A DNA stretch of 64,000 bases from Ehretia macrophylla (lineage: Eukaryota > Streptophyta > Magnoliopsida > Boraginales > Ehretiaceae): positions 18,244,840 to 18,308,839 of the forward strand of contig CM075767.1 in NCBI GenBank assembly GCA_037974665.1. The letters run 5' to 3'. Below the pieces are notes generated by a model that saw only the letters and a list, made by a program, of their open reading frames with translations, made no database searches and was not told the origin of the DNA. The position numbers and the translations under genes are program-made. Positions within the stretch are counted from its first letter, which is position 1. Each line of letters opens with the position of its first letter. Positions 32,037-44,889 of the stretch are shown here, one piece after another.

Positions 32037-33734
32037 GTCTCCCACTTGGGCAACACTGATTGATTTTATAGTTTGAAATTATTTTATTTCACGAAAATAC
32101 TCTGGAGTTGAAAACAACTTTGGTGGCCACAAAATAAACATCTCAATCCAAAATTCAGTCCAACAAGTACATCAATATCGAACAATAATAGTCATTAAAC
32201 TTTATTTGGGCAAACCCCCTTTAGTGTTTCTAATTCAAAGCCACTTCAATAATGAAATCTGTAACTGTATATCTAGAGATATAAAATTTTGAACCTGTGT
32301 GAGCTCACAATAACTTTATCTACGTATACATAAAATAGTGATCACAACATAAATATGATGGGAATAAAACTTTAATATACTGTAAATTACTAAAAATAAA
32401 CTATACCCTTACACTTTACGCTTCTAACCTAAAGCATTTCAATTGAAGCATTAATCTAAGTGTATAATCTGCTTACACTTGCATAAGCATACCAAATACA
32501 CAACTTTACCTTAAACACTTATTGGCAATAAATATTCATAGCTTATGCCTTTATAACCCATCAACATATCCAAGTTGCGTAAATAATTAAGCAGGTAACA
32601 ATAACATGATTGAATCACAATCACCACCATTAGTTTAGATAAATAGTTATATAGTAATAACTGTAAATATTCAAATCACTGAATATAAGAGTGACAATCA
32701 TTTACTAACACTTTAGCGAAAGTAAACCATGCTCCTACTAACCAATTGCTTCAAAATCTATAAACATTCATGTATTGATGACAACCTTTCTTGGTTAGTG
32801 ATATTACAATCTCGAAAAATATGCTTTGATTGTAATCTTCAAGTTTAGAACTATTGAATTTTCAACTTACATAAGGGAAAGATTTCATCAATTTCATCTC
32901 TATATAAAAACACAATTTAAGAATATGAGCATGTAAGGAATAGAAAAATTCTCATCAATCAAATGCTATTAAAGCATTTCAATCCCTTTATAGATCCCCA
33001 ACCTTAAAGGACTTTACTTTAGGAGACAATAAACTTTACATCATTGGTTTATCTCATATCTTTAAGGGAGATTTATTTCATATACATCATGCTCATACTC
33101 CCACTATGACATATGTAAATGCAAATAAAATGCCTTTCAAGTATGATACTTTATAACCTTCTTAAAAACAATACACATTTTTAATGTGTGAGCACATAAT
33201 CAGACAGATATATTACAACCACTGACCTTAAAATTCACTTGATATTTTAAACTTTATTTCTTTTTTGTCATTAGACTTGTATCACACAAGTGAAACTATA
33301 TACCACACCTGATTGAGATGTAAATATCAATGAACTTTCTCCCTTAATAATTATAATCGCAAAATCATGCACTACTAAAATACGTCATCAACATATTTCA
33401 CTTTTATCATGAAAAAGTTCTAGAATAGTGCTCTTTCATGAAACCCTTAAATTTGATAAAAATTAAATAATATAACCATTCAATCTATCAACTATGAAAT
33501 TTGTCAACAACATTAGTATTAGATAGCCAATATAAGGAATGTGAGGTTTGTCTTCCTTTTATGTATTATGGAATAATCCATTTAAAATAATACTCAAGTA
33601 CTTGATTTAAAATTAGAATACCTTAATATACATGCTTTCAAAGTGATATTAATATATTATATGCTTTATATGGAAGCCCTTAAAAAAACATCACACAAAA
33701 GATACTATACACTTGACACTTTAATTCACTGTAA
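32037..33734. other. Interior of Copia-B, no readable gene
   Basis: AT-rich interior next to the 3' LTR of Copia-B. No open frame of note on either strand; no domain recognised. Confidence 0.5.
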
Positions 33735-33739
33735 CTGTC

Positions 33740-36700
33740 TATTGACGACCCTTGTAAATAGGCAAGAAATTATTTTAGTCAAAGCTTTTCTTTAGCCCCA
33801 AGTTTTCCTTTTACCAAAATTGTAAAATTCTTTCCTTTATAGAATTAGGACATATGTTGTAATCTTCTATATATTTGTATTATTCGATCAATGAAACATA
33901 ACTTTTCCTGGGATATTATTTACATGGTATTAGACAAGGTGTTTCTCAAAAACATTCCTGCGCTGTATTGTTCCATAGTCTGCACATTGCTCATCAACAA
34001 TTTCTTTTTCTAATCTTTTCTTTATTCCTTCTTGGTCCATGTCTGTACCTTAATCAATCACCCAAAGCCTTTACTATCTCTTTCTTCTTCTGTCATTTTC
34101 GTTCTTTTTCGAATCACAAAAACCAACCACAAAAAAAAGTAACATGGCAGACCCATCTCATATAGCACTAAAACCCGTCACTACACCATCTTCCGAAACG
34201 TCCACCAACGACTGTTCCCACCCTTACTACCTTCATAATTCTGACAATCCTAGAACTATCTTGGTCTCTCGTCTCTTAACAGGTGATAACTATTCTACTT
34301 GGAGTAGGGCTATGCACATGGCCCTATCCGCCAAAAACAAATTAAGCTTCATCAATGGCACTCTGCCATGCCCAGATACAAAAAGCCACCCAACTGACTA
34401 CGCCTTATGGCAACATTGCAACGACATGGTCCTCTATTGGCTCTTGAATTCTATCGATGCTGACATAGCCCATAGCATTATCTATATGGATAGTGCTTCC
34501 GCTGTTTGGCTTGATCTTCAAGAGAGATTTTTTCACAGCAATTCTCCTCGAATCTTCCAAATCCGTCGTGATATTTCTTCTATGCAACAACAACAATTGT
34601 CTGTTGCCGTTTACTTTAATAAACTCAAAGCTTTATGGGATGAATTGGCCTCATACCATCCAATCCCTTCCTGTTCTTGTGGTGCGATAAAATCTATCAC
34701 CGATCGCGACCAGGAAAAACGGGTAATCCAATTTTTAATGGGTCTTCATGATTCCTACTCTGCTGTCTGTGGCCAAATCCTCTTGATGTCTCCTCTACCC
34801 AACATTAATAAGACCTATGCTCTTGTTCTCCAAGAAGAAAAACAGCGTGACGTGTCTCATATTTCTCCTTCCTCTGATGCCTCGACCCTTGTTACAACTT
34901 CCTCTTATCTTCTCGCGGGAAGTCCTATCAAGCAATCTCATACCAATAATAATTCCCGCAGCACTGGAAAGACCAAGCCTGTTTGTGACCATTGTCGTAG
35001 TCTTGGTTTCTCCGGTGTTGGCCATTCCCTTGCCAAGCGCTGGAAACTCAATGGGTACCCTCCTGACCATAAACTGCATAAACTATCTACAACAGCAGGC
35101 TCCCATAACGTCTCAAGTTCCTCATCACTTGGTCCGCTGCCCCATCATTCATTCATACTCAGTATCAACAACTCTTCAATCTCATTAATAATGGTAATTC
35201 TACCCCAATGGCCAATGTTACAGGTAAACTCTCTCCTTCTCCCATCTCCGCTGCTTCATTCTCTGAGTCCCTTTCTTCTTGGATTGTCGACACCGGCGCT
35301 ACAGACCATATGGTCTCTCACAAAGACGCGCTGTTTTTTTCTTCCCCTAATTCTCATCCCCCAATCAAGTTACCCAACGGTGACTCTGTTCCCGTATCTT
35401 CTTCGGGGTCTCTTTCCCTCACACCTGATATTACTTTGCATACTGTGTTTCATGTTTCTACCTTCAAAGTGAATTTACTTTCTGTTAGCAAACTAACCAA
35501 AAGTCTCCGCTGTTCTGTAACTTTTTTTCCTGAGTTTTGCTTATTTCAGGACCTTGCATCGAAGAAGACGATTGGTTTAGGTAAAGAAGTCGGCGGCCTC
35601 TACATATTAATTCCATCATCCGCTTCGTCCTCATCACCCAAAGTTGCTCACGCGAGAATCTTACCCTCCATCTGGCATCAACGACTGGGTCACCCTTCCC
35701 TCAATATGATTCGTCATCTATCTTCTTTAGAACCTTCTATTTCTTTTGATTCAGATTTTGTTTGTAAGGATTGTCACTTAGGCAAACAGGCTCGTAATTC
35801 ATTTCCTATTAGTTCTATTACATCTAAATCTGTTTTTGAGTTAATCCATTGTGACATCTGGGGTCCTCACTCTACCCCTTCTCATACTGGTGCTGTTTAT
35901 TTTCTCACAATAGTAGATGATTACTCCAGGTGTACTTGGCTTTATTTGATGCGCCATAAATCTGAAGCATGTACTTTGTTAATTTCTTACTTCAATATGG
36001 TCCGTACTCAATTTAATTGCATTATCAAGCAACTGTGTAGTGACAATGGGGCCGAATTCTTCTCTAATGATTTATCTACCTTTCTACGCAAAAAAGGGTA
36101 TCATTCACCAACACAGTTGTGCCGCCACACCTCAACAAAATGGAGTCGTTGAACAAAAACATCGGCATCTCCTTGACGTGGCCCGTGCCCTTCGCTTTCA
36201 TGCATCCCTTCCACTCCAATTCTGGGGCGACTGCGTTTTGACTGCCGCCTATCTCCTCAACAGAATGCCTACTCCCACCTTATCTGGTAAAACTCTATAT
36301 GAGGTACTCTTTCACAAAAATCCTACTTATTCTCATCTTCGAGTTTTTGGAAGTTTATGCTTTGCTAAAAATCTAGCTCCCAAACACAAATTCGATACCC
36401 GTGCACGTCGTTGTATCTTTATTGGATACCCATTTGGACAAAAGGCGTACCGTCTTTATGACATTGACTCTAAAATTGTCTTCTCCAGTCATGATGTCAT
36501 GTTCTATGAACATATTTTTCCTTTTGCTAATTCTCCACCTTCCCCTCCCACACAAACTGTTGTGGTTCCTACTGTTGCCCCTGATGATGTTTCTTCCCTT
36601 TCAATACATAGCCCAAACAACCTACCTCATACATCTACCACACCCCTCCCTAACTCCGATACCACTTTGCCGCCTCTCCCTAGGCGTTCAACTCGTTCTC

Positions 36701-38611
36701 GTAGCACCCTTGCTCACCTTCAGGATTACCATTGTCTGACGCTCACGCCTTCAGCACCCATGCCATCGTCTTCCTCTTTGCAGGCTCCTCCGTCAGGTAC
36801 TCGCTATCCTATTTCCAATTTTCTCTCCTATGACAAGCTATCCATTGCGCACTGTTGTTTTTTGTCTGCCATTTCAAGCCTTAAGGAACCTGACAGTTTT
36901 AACGAAGCCATTAAAGATCCAAAGTGGAAACATGCCATGCAAGAAGAACTTTCTGCCTTCGCTGCTAATAGCACGTGGACTCTTGTTCCGTTGCCTCTCG
37001 ACAAACGTTCAATTGGTTGTAATGGATGTACAAGATAAAATATAAAGCTGATGGCTCTGTTGAGCGCTATAAAGCGCGACTCGTGGGGAAAGGGTATACC
37101 CAGCAGGAGGGGTTGGACTACCATGAAACATTTTCCCTAGTTGCTAAATTAACTATTGTTCGATGTTTTCTTGCCATTGCAGCTGCCAAACATTGGCACC
37201 TTCATCAAATGGATATCTATAATGCCTTCCTCCATGGAGACCTAGACGAAGAAGTATGCATGCACCTCCCACCTAGTCTTGGCAAATATGGGGAGTCGAA
37301 GGTTTGTCGCTTGCATAAGTCCCTTTATGGTCTCAAGCAAGCCTCCAGAAATTGGTTTGCCAAGCTTTCTTCTGCCCTCTAGGACGCATGATACATTCCC
37401 TCACGAGCAGACTACTCTCTATTCACTCACAATATAGGTTCATCCATGACAGCAGTTCTTGTATATGTCGATGACATCATCATAGGGGGCAAAGATCTTA
37501 ATGCTATTACTTGCCTGAAACAATTCCTGCAAAAACGATTTCATATTAAAGATCTTGGTTCCCTTAAGTACTTCATTGGGCTAGAGGTGGCCCGCTCAAA
37601 ACAAGGTATATTTATATCACAAAGAAAATATGCCTTGGACATTCTTAATGATGCAGGTCAATCAGGTGCACGGCCAAGTGACTTTCCCATGGAACAAAAT
37701 CTCAAGTTATCTAACGAAGATGGAGTTCTGTTTCATGACCCATCCATGTTTAGACGACTCATTGGTCGACTCATATATTTGACCATCACACGGCCTGACA
37801 TCATGTTCTCTGTTCATACACTCAGTCAATTCATGCATGAACCACGCAAAGCACATCTTGATACAGCTATCAAACTCCTTAGATACATCAAGGGTTCACC
37901 AGGGCAAGGGTTGTTTTTTCCATCAAACAATCAACTCACTCTCCGAAGTTATAGTGATTCTGATCGGGCAAGTTGGCCCATGACTAGACGTTCTACCACA
38001 GGTTTTTGCATTTTGCTTGGCAGTTCTCTTATTTCATGGAAAACCAAAAAACAACCCATAATTTCCAAATCTTCAGCTGAAGCAGAATATCGTGCCATGG
38101 CAAACACAACCTGTGAAATCACATGGCTGAAATATCTACTCCAAGATTTCAGAATCTTGCACCCTGAACCGGTCACATTGTTTTGCAACAACAAAGCAGC
38201 ACTCCACATAGCTTCAAATCCAGTCTTTCATGAAAGAACAAAACACATTGAGTTAGACTGTCACTTGGTGAGAGAAAAATTGCAATCTGGCTTGATCAAG
38301 ACTGACCACATTCCCACAACTCATCAGTTAGCAGACGTGTTCACCAAGCCGTTGGGACGATCACAATTCACTAACTTGTTAGGCAAGTTGGGCGTGCACA
38401 ATTTGCACACTCCAACTTGAGGGAGAGTGTTGATGACTCTTGTAAATAGGCAATAAATTATTTTAGTCAAAGCTTTTCTTTAGCCCCAAGTTTTTCCTTT
38501 TACCAAAATTGTAAAATTCTTTCCTTTATAGAATTAGGACATGTTGTAATCTTCTATATATTTGTGTTATACGATCAATGAAAGATAACTTTTTCTGGGA
38601 TATTATTTACA
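33740..38611 (+). mobile_element. Ty1/copia element Copia-C, nearly full length, broken
   Basis: Short LTRs lie at 33740-33924 and 38428-38611 (about 185 bp, roughly 95% identical by eye), with a 5-bp duplication CTGTC (33735-33739 and 38612-38616). The primer site TGGTATTAGAC (near initiator tRNA-Met) follows the left LTR and the purine tract GAGGGAGAG precedes the right one. Domain order on the plus strand is copia-type: gag from about 34144 (LLTGDNYSTWSRAM), protease about 35280 (WIVDTGATDHM), integrase about 35660-36500 (zinc motif, CDNGAEF, RLYD), reverse transcriptase about 36900-37700 (YVDDIIIGG), RNase H about 37950-38340 (SSAEAEYRAM). The frame is broken a handful of times. It is the youngest well-preserved retroelement here and lies inside Copia-B. 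Confidence 0.93.
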
Positions 38612-39299
38612 CTGTCATTATTGAATCAAGGCTCTGGAATACATGGTTATTAATTTTGCATAATCATTTATACATGTATTAAAAACAAACGTACAATAGT
38701 ATACAATTATGATTATATCCAATCAAACCTTCCATGACTGTCCTTGAATGCAAGTATAATGTGCAATAAAAAGAATAACTTTAAATGTCAATTAAAATTT
38801 TACCATTGAGCAAAAATAATACACACAACATGAATTTGCCTTCAACATTCCAACTATAAACTTCTCCCACTTTATTGACTCTAATGTGCATATAAACACC
38901 TTTTTGAAAAGCCACATATATATTAGAGTCTCCACAAGTGAATTGTCATAGAAGGATAACACTTTTAAGCAAGCAAGGTTTCATAAAAAAATATTCCTTT
39001 ACTATTCACTCTTACTTCTCAAAAGTTACTACAAGAAGTAAACTATCCTAGAATCCTTATTGGATTACTTATGAACCACAATGGATAACCTGCTTCGGCC
39101 AAGTTACCCATCCTAATCCCAAAAAAAAAATTCCTTTAGGAAAAACAAGACGTCCTAGAATCCTTGTTGAAAATTGTTAAGACAATTATTGGTTGGCTAT
39201 ATTTTGCAAAACTCATGATATTACCATACTTGTGTTGTTTATCTTTTGAATTGTGCAGGTAAAATAATATGGTAACACTGCGAAAAAACTAAATTTTGT

Positions 39300-39775
39300 G
39301 AGAGACGATTCCCCTCACCGTGCCGTCGCCAATTTGGAATTTGCGACAAGACGGTGATGGGAAACGTCCGTCAGAAACAAGGTGGTCGCCAATTTTGTAT
39401 CCCTCACCAAGCCATCACTAATTTGGCGATGGTTACCAAACTATCTCCAGTCCGTCTCCAAATCTTTCGTCTCCAATCCCTCGCCATCATTTCCTGTCTC
39501 CAAACCGTCACTACAGTTTGCCGTCACCGAATCCTCGCCAACTTAACCTGTCCCCAAACTATCACAAAAATTGTCCTTACCAAGCCCTTGCCAACCTTTC
39601 CCCTTACCCGGCTGTCACCAATATTTACCGTCACCGAGCACTTGCCCACTTAACCCCTCACCATACCGTCACCAATATTGTCGTCGCCAAGCCCTTGCCA
39701 ACCTTTCCCCTCGCCAATCCATCACTAACCTTTCCTGTTACCAAGCTGTCACGGAGCCCTCACTAACTTAACCTT
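39300..39775. repeat. CACTA-2 left subterminal repeats
   Basis: Many copies of CCNTCACCAA and CCGTCGCC-like units occur every 15-25 bases (for example CCCTCACCAAGCCATCAC, CCGTCACCAATATT). The frames rich in Pro, Ser and Thr across this block are artefacts of the repeat. Confidence 0.8.
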
Positions 39776-42700
39776 TCAATATAATAGAACTTCTCATAAT
39801 ACATTCATAAATTTTAAAAAATCATCCCAAACAGAATTTGCTATAAAAATTGAAATTAAAAAAACATTATACTAATTATATTTATATACACAATATATTT
39901 ACATATATGAAAAGACAAAAAATCCAAAACATCTCTTCATAATCACAACATTAGATAAAACATTTTCTATAACAATCATATATAATTTGTAGGTTCAAAA
40001 ACCAAAAGATACTAGGTATTTGATAGGTTAACAATACAAAAAGTCAACTTAAGGATTACTCTATAACCACTTAAAATTCCCCCAGTACAGTCACCCTTGC
40101 AAGTCCTAGTGTCTCCAAGACAGTTGACATATAACATTTGATGGAAAGCCAACATCCACGAGATAGGCGTCAATGGCGGCTACAGAACATCATCAATTGT
40201 TCCTTAGCCAGAATAGATGGAACTTAGGTGCATGCAACCTTACATCCCTGAATTATATTTGCAACATATTAGCCGGGACAAAATGACACTTGTTTTTATC
40301 AAAGCATTAATCACTAGCAAAAAACTGTTCCACAACCAAGTTTTCACTTACGTGAGAAAGAACTACCAATCCAATTTAAAGATTTTCCTCGCCCAAGATT
40401 AAGGGAAGCAATTATAGATTCAACATGATCACTGTAACCCTAATTACTCTAACTAAAATCTTAGACTAATTTATTAAATGAAAAAACAAAACAAGGGCTG
40501 CAATAAAACTACTATATCTTCAGACTCTACTCAGAAGAGTATGTTTTATGCATCTGGATTATGGCCTAAAAGTTCAAGTACCCAAAGGAAATCTTTACTT
40601 ATCAGAAAACATGGAGTATAGTATATTTATGATAACAGAATTTATATCCTCTCGAGCGTGGCACTCTTGGCCATTACATTCCATGCTTAAATTCTTATTG
40701 ATTTATAGCTTGAGGAAGGAACTGGTAGGGAAGGTTCATAAACCAACAGGATATAAATAATGATCTAAGAGAAGTTAGTACTCGTATAAGAGTTGATGAA
40801 CATATTTTCAACTTCACCAATTAGTATGTCTAACTCGAGGAACAAGTTAATGTATAGGACGCCTATTTTCGTGAGGATTTTTAAAGGTCCAGAAGGGCAT
40901 GATGCTGAGCTAGATCAGACAAATTAAACAGTAGTATTCTTTACTATTATCTTATGAAAATGAGAATATATATATAAATGTCATTTGAGGTGATTATTGC
41001 AGGTATAGTAATCATACTTTCTTACATAAGAATGTCCCCAGTAAGGAACCTCCCAGGACAGCCAACTGCATACATAAATTTAATGTGACTTATATGCATA
41101 TATGGCAGTATTGAATATGAAAGAAATATAATAGTTAATGAATATGAAAAGTAGCTGCAGAAACTATCAAGAAATTGCAAAATCGTTATGACTGTGAAGC
41201 AGACCATTTAATCCATTTAGATCCCCCATTAGATGCAGATTATGGATCTGTAATTATAATTGGAAAAGCTTTCAAAAGAAAAGAAAATTATGCCACTGAA
41301 AAAAGTAGTTGACAAATTGTAATGTTGCAATAATGTGTTACTACACAAAATGCAAAAAAATTAAAAATAAACCGCATACTGAAACATATATACTACACAG
41401 TCACACATATATTTATACAAACTTATTTATTTCTCCCTCAACTATATATTGGAAAATTTTCAGAAGACATAATATAGTGTTGAAAAAGAAAGATGATAGT
41501 AAAGATTGTTGATTCAAACAGAGAACAAATTTAACTCACCATAGTAAAGTAACACAAATTCATGTGGCTTGTTACTTTCCTTTACTGGAAACCATAAATT
41601 GGTCCGAGGTCACCTTATTCTTTGTCAAGCAACAGAGTACTGCAACACAAAACTTAGTATTAGTGATTCTAGTAGCCTGGGAAACAACATCCAGCTTAAG
41701 AACCAAAGTGAGAACCGTATATTTTGTTGTCAAGGTAGTCTTTGGAGATGTTACCATCTTATATATGAATTCCTTTTTCTTACGAGACCTGTTAAACCAA
41801 CCAAAACCAAATTTACTGCAAGACCATGAGAGAATGATACTTCAAGTGATCTCAAAATGTAAGAAAGGAAAAGAACGGGAGGATTAAGAATTTACCTTAG
41901 CATTTGTAGAGCCATTAATGACACACAAAAGTTATTCAACAAAGCCTCTTTAAAATACTTTCTAGAAAATAGTGAGGTCACAGACATTCAAATGATCAAT
42001 TAAAAAGAAATTCAAGGACACTCCTATTACCAAATCACACACTGGCCTTCAAACTCTACTTTAACATCATTAATCAGAAACATATAATCTCCAAATTACA
42101 ACTTAGCTTCGCCAATCACCAATTTTCTGACATATAATCGCCAACCGTAACTAACATTCTTCTTCATGAAGATTCAAACAACTATAGGTTTTGAATACAA
42201 AAAAATTCACATAATCCTATCCCAAAAAAAAAAAAAACTAATTAGCAACATAAAAAAATCATATCTTTTAACAGTTCTACTCATACTAAGGTCTATTTAA
42301 CCAACAATTCACTTCTTCTATAAAATATCATCACCTATATATATGTGTGTATTTCATAGACAACATAGAGTACACTAATATAATACAAGGATTGCAAAAG
42401 CTTCAACACAAATAAAGAAAACGCATAAGCTTTAAAAAGAAAATAACCTTCTTGCAATTGAAATCAAACACTGCATTGCACGAGGCTACAAGAAAACACA
42501 CAATCATATACCTAAACCCACATGAACAAACAAGAATTAGGCTGACACTCTCTTAAAAATAGAGAATAAACTAAACTGAACCAAACTAAACCATGCACAT
42601 ACAAAACTTACCTGATGAAGTGTGGAGAGAAAAAATAAACAGATCGAAAGGTGGGTTTGCTGGAGAGAAAAAACAAACATCATATCTCTGTTGATTTTTA

Positions 42701-43539
42701 GGCAACTATAGTGTGAATGGTGGTAAAGCTATAATTTCAAATATGGCCACAGCACTACAGTCACAAGTTGCAACTCTTTAAGAAATCCAATAAAAACCAA
42801 GCTGCAAATCTTCATCCAATAGTTGTTCCAATATAATGACTTATATATATATTCAACAATCATTAATATATGTAATTATAATTTCTAATTTTTGCTACTT
42901 AACATTCAGTCATTTCATGGATTTGAAACAAATAAATAATGAAATCTGTAATTAGAGAGTTATCTTTGACTTGTGATGAAGAAGGTTACTCAAGTTTTAG
43001 GAAAAAAAGGCAGTGACCCGAAAATGACTTTAATTTACATATAAGTATAAATAATTTCTAGTATACAGAATCTTTTACTTGTAGCAAAATGAACAACTAG
43101 AGATACTTGGTTAGTATTGAAATATAATGTACATCGAATTATGATCAGTTCAAATATTTCCAGACATGCATGCAAAAATAATTGAACCTATATTATATAT
43201 GGTTGTATAAGTTAAAAAAAAAGAAGATAAACTGACAAAGTCAAAACCGAAAATGACCAAGCAGGAAAGAGCTAACACAACGAACCTGTAACGATACGAC
43301 GACTTGGGGCTGAAGCGAAAGTTGGAGGGTCACCATTAACTACAATGGGTTTTAAGCTGATCTTATTAGATCCGTCGTTTCGTCTTGCTTGACAATAAAC
43401 TAAACAGTAATTAAACAATAAATTAATAACAGAATATTAAAAAAAACTAAAAATTAAATATAAATAAATAAAAATTACACAATATATTAAATTGAAACAA
43501 AAAAAGTAAAAATTACACAGTATGGGATATATCTGGGGG

Positions 43540-43740
43540 TGATAGATCCAGGGGGTGGAGGTAGTACTTCGCAGAGGTGGTGGTGGTGACAGATCTGAGG
43601 GGTGGGACTTCGCGGGGATAGGGGTGGTGCTTCGCGGAGGTGTTGATGGTGACAGATCCGAGGGGTGGGGGTAGTGCTTCGCGGGGGTGGTGGTGGTGGT
43701 GATGACAGATCTGTGGGTGGTTCTTCATGGGGAGGGGGGG
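43540..43740. repeat. G-rich minisatellite in CACTA-2
   Basis: About four copies of a unit of roughly 55-60 bases containing GGTGACAGATC(T/C)GAGGGGTGG and CTTCGCGG(G/A)G. The minus-strand frame over it, rich in His and Pro, is an artefact. Confidence 0.7.
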
Positions 43741-43839
43741 TGGGATGTTTACTGGTGAAGAAGGGGGTTTAATTTGTTGAAAATGCACATCTAATTTGTT
43801 GAAAATATCTAGTAAAAAAAAGACATTTATTCCAAGTTT

Positions 43840-44250
43840 GGAGACGGGCAATCAGCCTGTCTCCATTGGAGACGGGGACGTCTGCCGTCTCTAATTTGAA
43901 AATAGGTTAGGCTCCTGTCTTCAATTTTGGAGACGAGCACGTTTGCCGTCTCCAATTTAGAGATGGGGTAGGCTCCCATCTCCAATGTTGGAGACGCGGT
44001 TCATCTACCATCTCTAATTTTGGAGACGGGCTAGGCTCCCGTCTTTAAAGTTGGAGACGGGATTTATCTCCCGTCTCCAACTTTGGAGACGAGATTGAAC
44101 CCCATCTCCATTGGTGACTGTTTGGTGACGATTTTTCCCGTTTAACACTATGCTGTCACTATTCCGTCACAAAATTTGCGTCAACTTTTCCCTTCACCAG
44201 GCCGTCGCCGTATCGGTGACGGGATGGCGATGACCCGTCACAAAATTTAG
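43840..44250. repeat. CACTA-2 right subterminal repeats
   Basis: Repeated GGAGACGGG..CCCGTCTCCAA units (about nine half-units), partly palindromic, followed near the terminus by CCGTCGCC..GGCGATGAC units of the left-end type. Confidence 0.8.
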
Positions 44251-44889
44251 TTTGTTTTGTAGTGTAACTTACCTATAAGATTTGTACTGATTATGGAATG
44301 ACATTAATAATTAGGAATTTCTTGAAGGCCAAGGTATGTTGATGAGTATATATATATGAAGCTCAAGGACACAGAGATGGGGTGAGACATTGAAAGAGAG
44401 AGAGAGCATGGACGCACTACAAAAGAACACATAGGATTTCTATGTTCCATGTCATGTTGCAACACAACCTGTCATTGAGTGCTTAGTTGTTTTAGTGTTG
44501 CAACTTTGTGTTGTTTGACAGTAAGTTATGAGTGACTTGTATCTATCTTTGAGTGATTAAATTACTGTATTCTTTATTCATTTTTCGGGTGAAGAAGGTG
44601 TTGTTCTCGGGAGAGAACGTTGCAAGTCGAGGGGAGCTCGCCAAACCAAAGTTCATTAAGGAGTTCTTCATCGAGGCGTCAAAGGTCAAGAGGGAATCTT
44701 TACTTGTGTAAGTCCATTGATATTGTAACTTGTTGTTTCTTAATGAATTGGTTTGTTAGACCAGGGGTTGGTCTCGTGGACGTATACCGTACGGTTGAAC
44801 CACGTTAATTCTTGGTGTTCTTATTTTCTGTTACAAAGTACTGTATTCCGCTACTGTGTGATTCGTCTCTAACCATGTTGTAACATTAA

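Larger units (their letters stand above)
39276..44264. mobile_element. CACTA-2, non-autonomous
   Basis: The left end is CACTGCGAAAAAACTAAATT and the inverse of the right end is CACTACAAAACAAACTAAAT, both followed by TTTGTGA. The 3-bp target duplication is TAA (39273-39275 and 44265-44267). The 5-kb body has no CACTA transposase that I can recognise; the frame at 41564-41887 has no known domain. Subterminal repeats fill both ends (39300-39775 and 43840-44250). A G-rich GGTGGTGGT minisatellite lies at about 43540-43740. Confidence 0.92.
39165..44886 (+). mobile_element. Possible Copia LTR split by CACTA-2
   Basis: Left of CACTA-2, TGTTGAAAATTGTTAAGAC (from 39165) looks like an LTR start. Right of it, 44268-44886 has LTR-like phrases seen near the 3' end of plant copia LTRs (GAACGTTGCAAGTCGAGG, GAACCACGTTAATTCTTGGT) and ends TTGTAACA. 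Without CACTA-2 this would be a solo LTR of about 730 bp. I could not confirm a 5-bp duplication, so the call is tentative. Confidence 0.35.

Noticed and set aside
41564-41887. 107-aa frame in CACTA-2
   Set aside because: No recognisable CACTA transposase motif; it overlaps a second frame of similar length, so chance is likely.
43513-43851. 112-aa minus-strand frame rich in His and Pro
   Set aside because: Arises from the GGTGG minisatellite.
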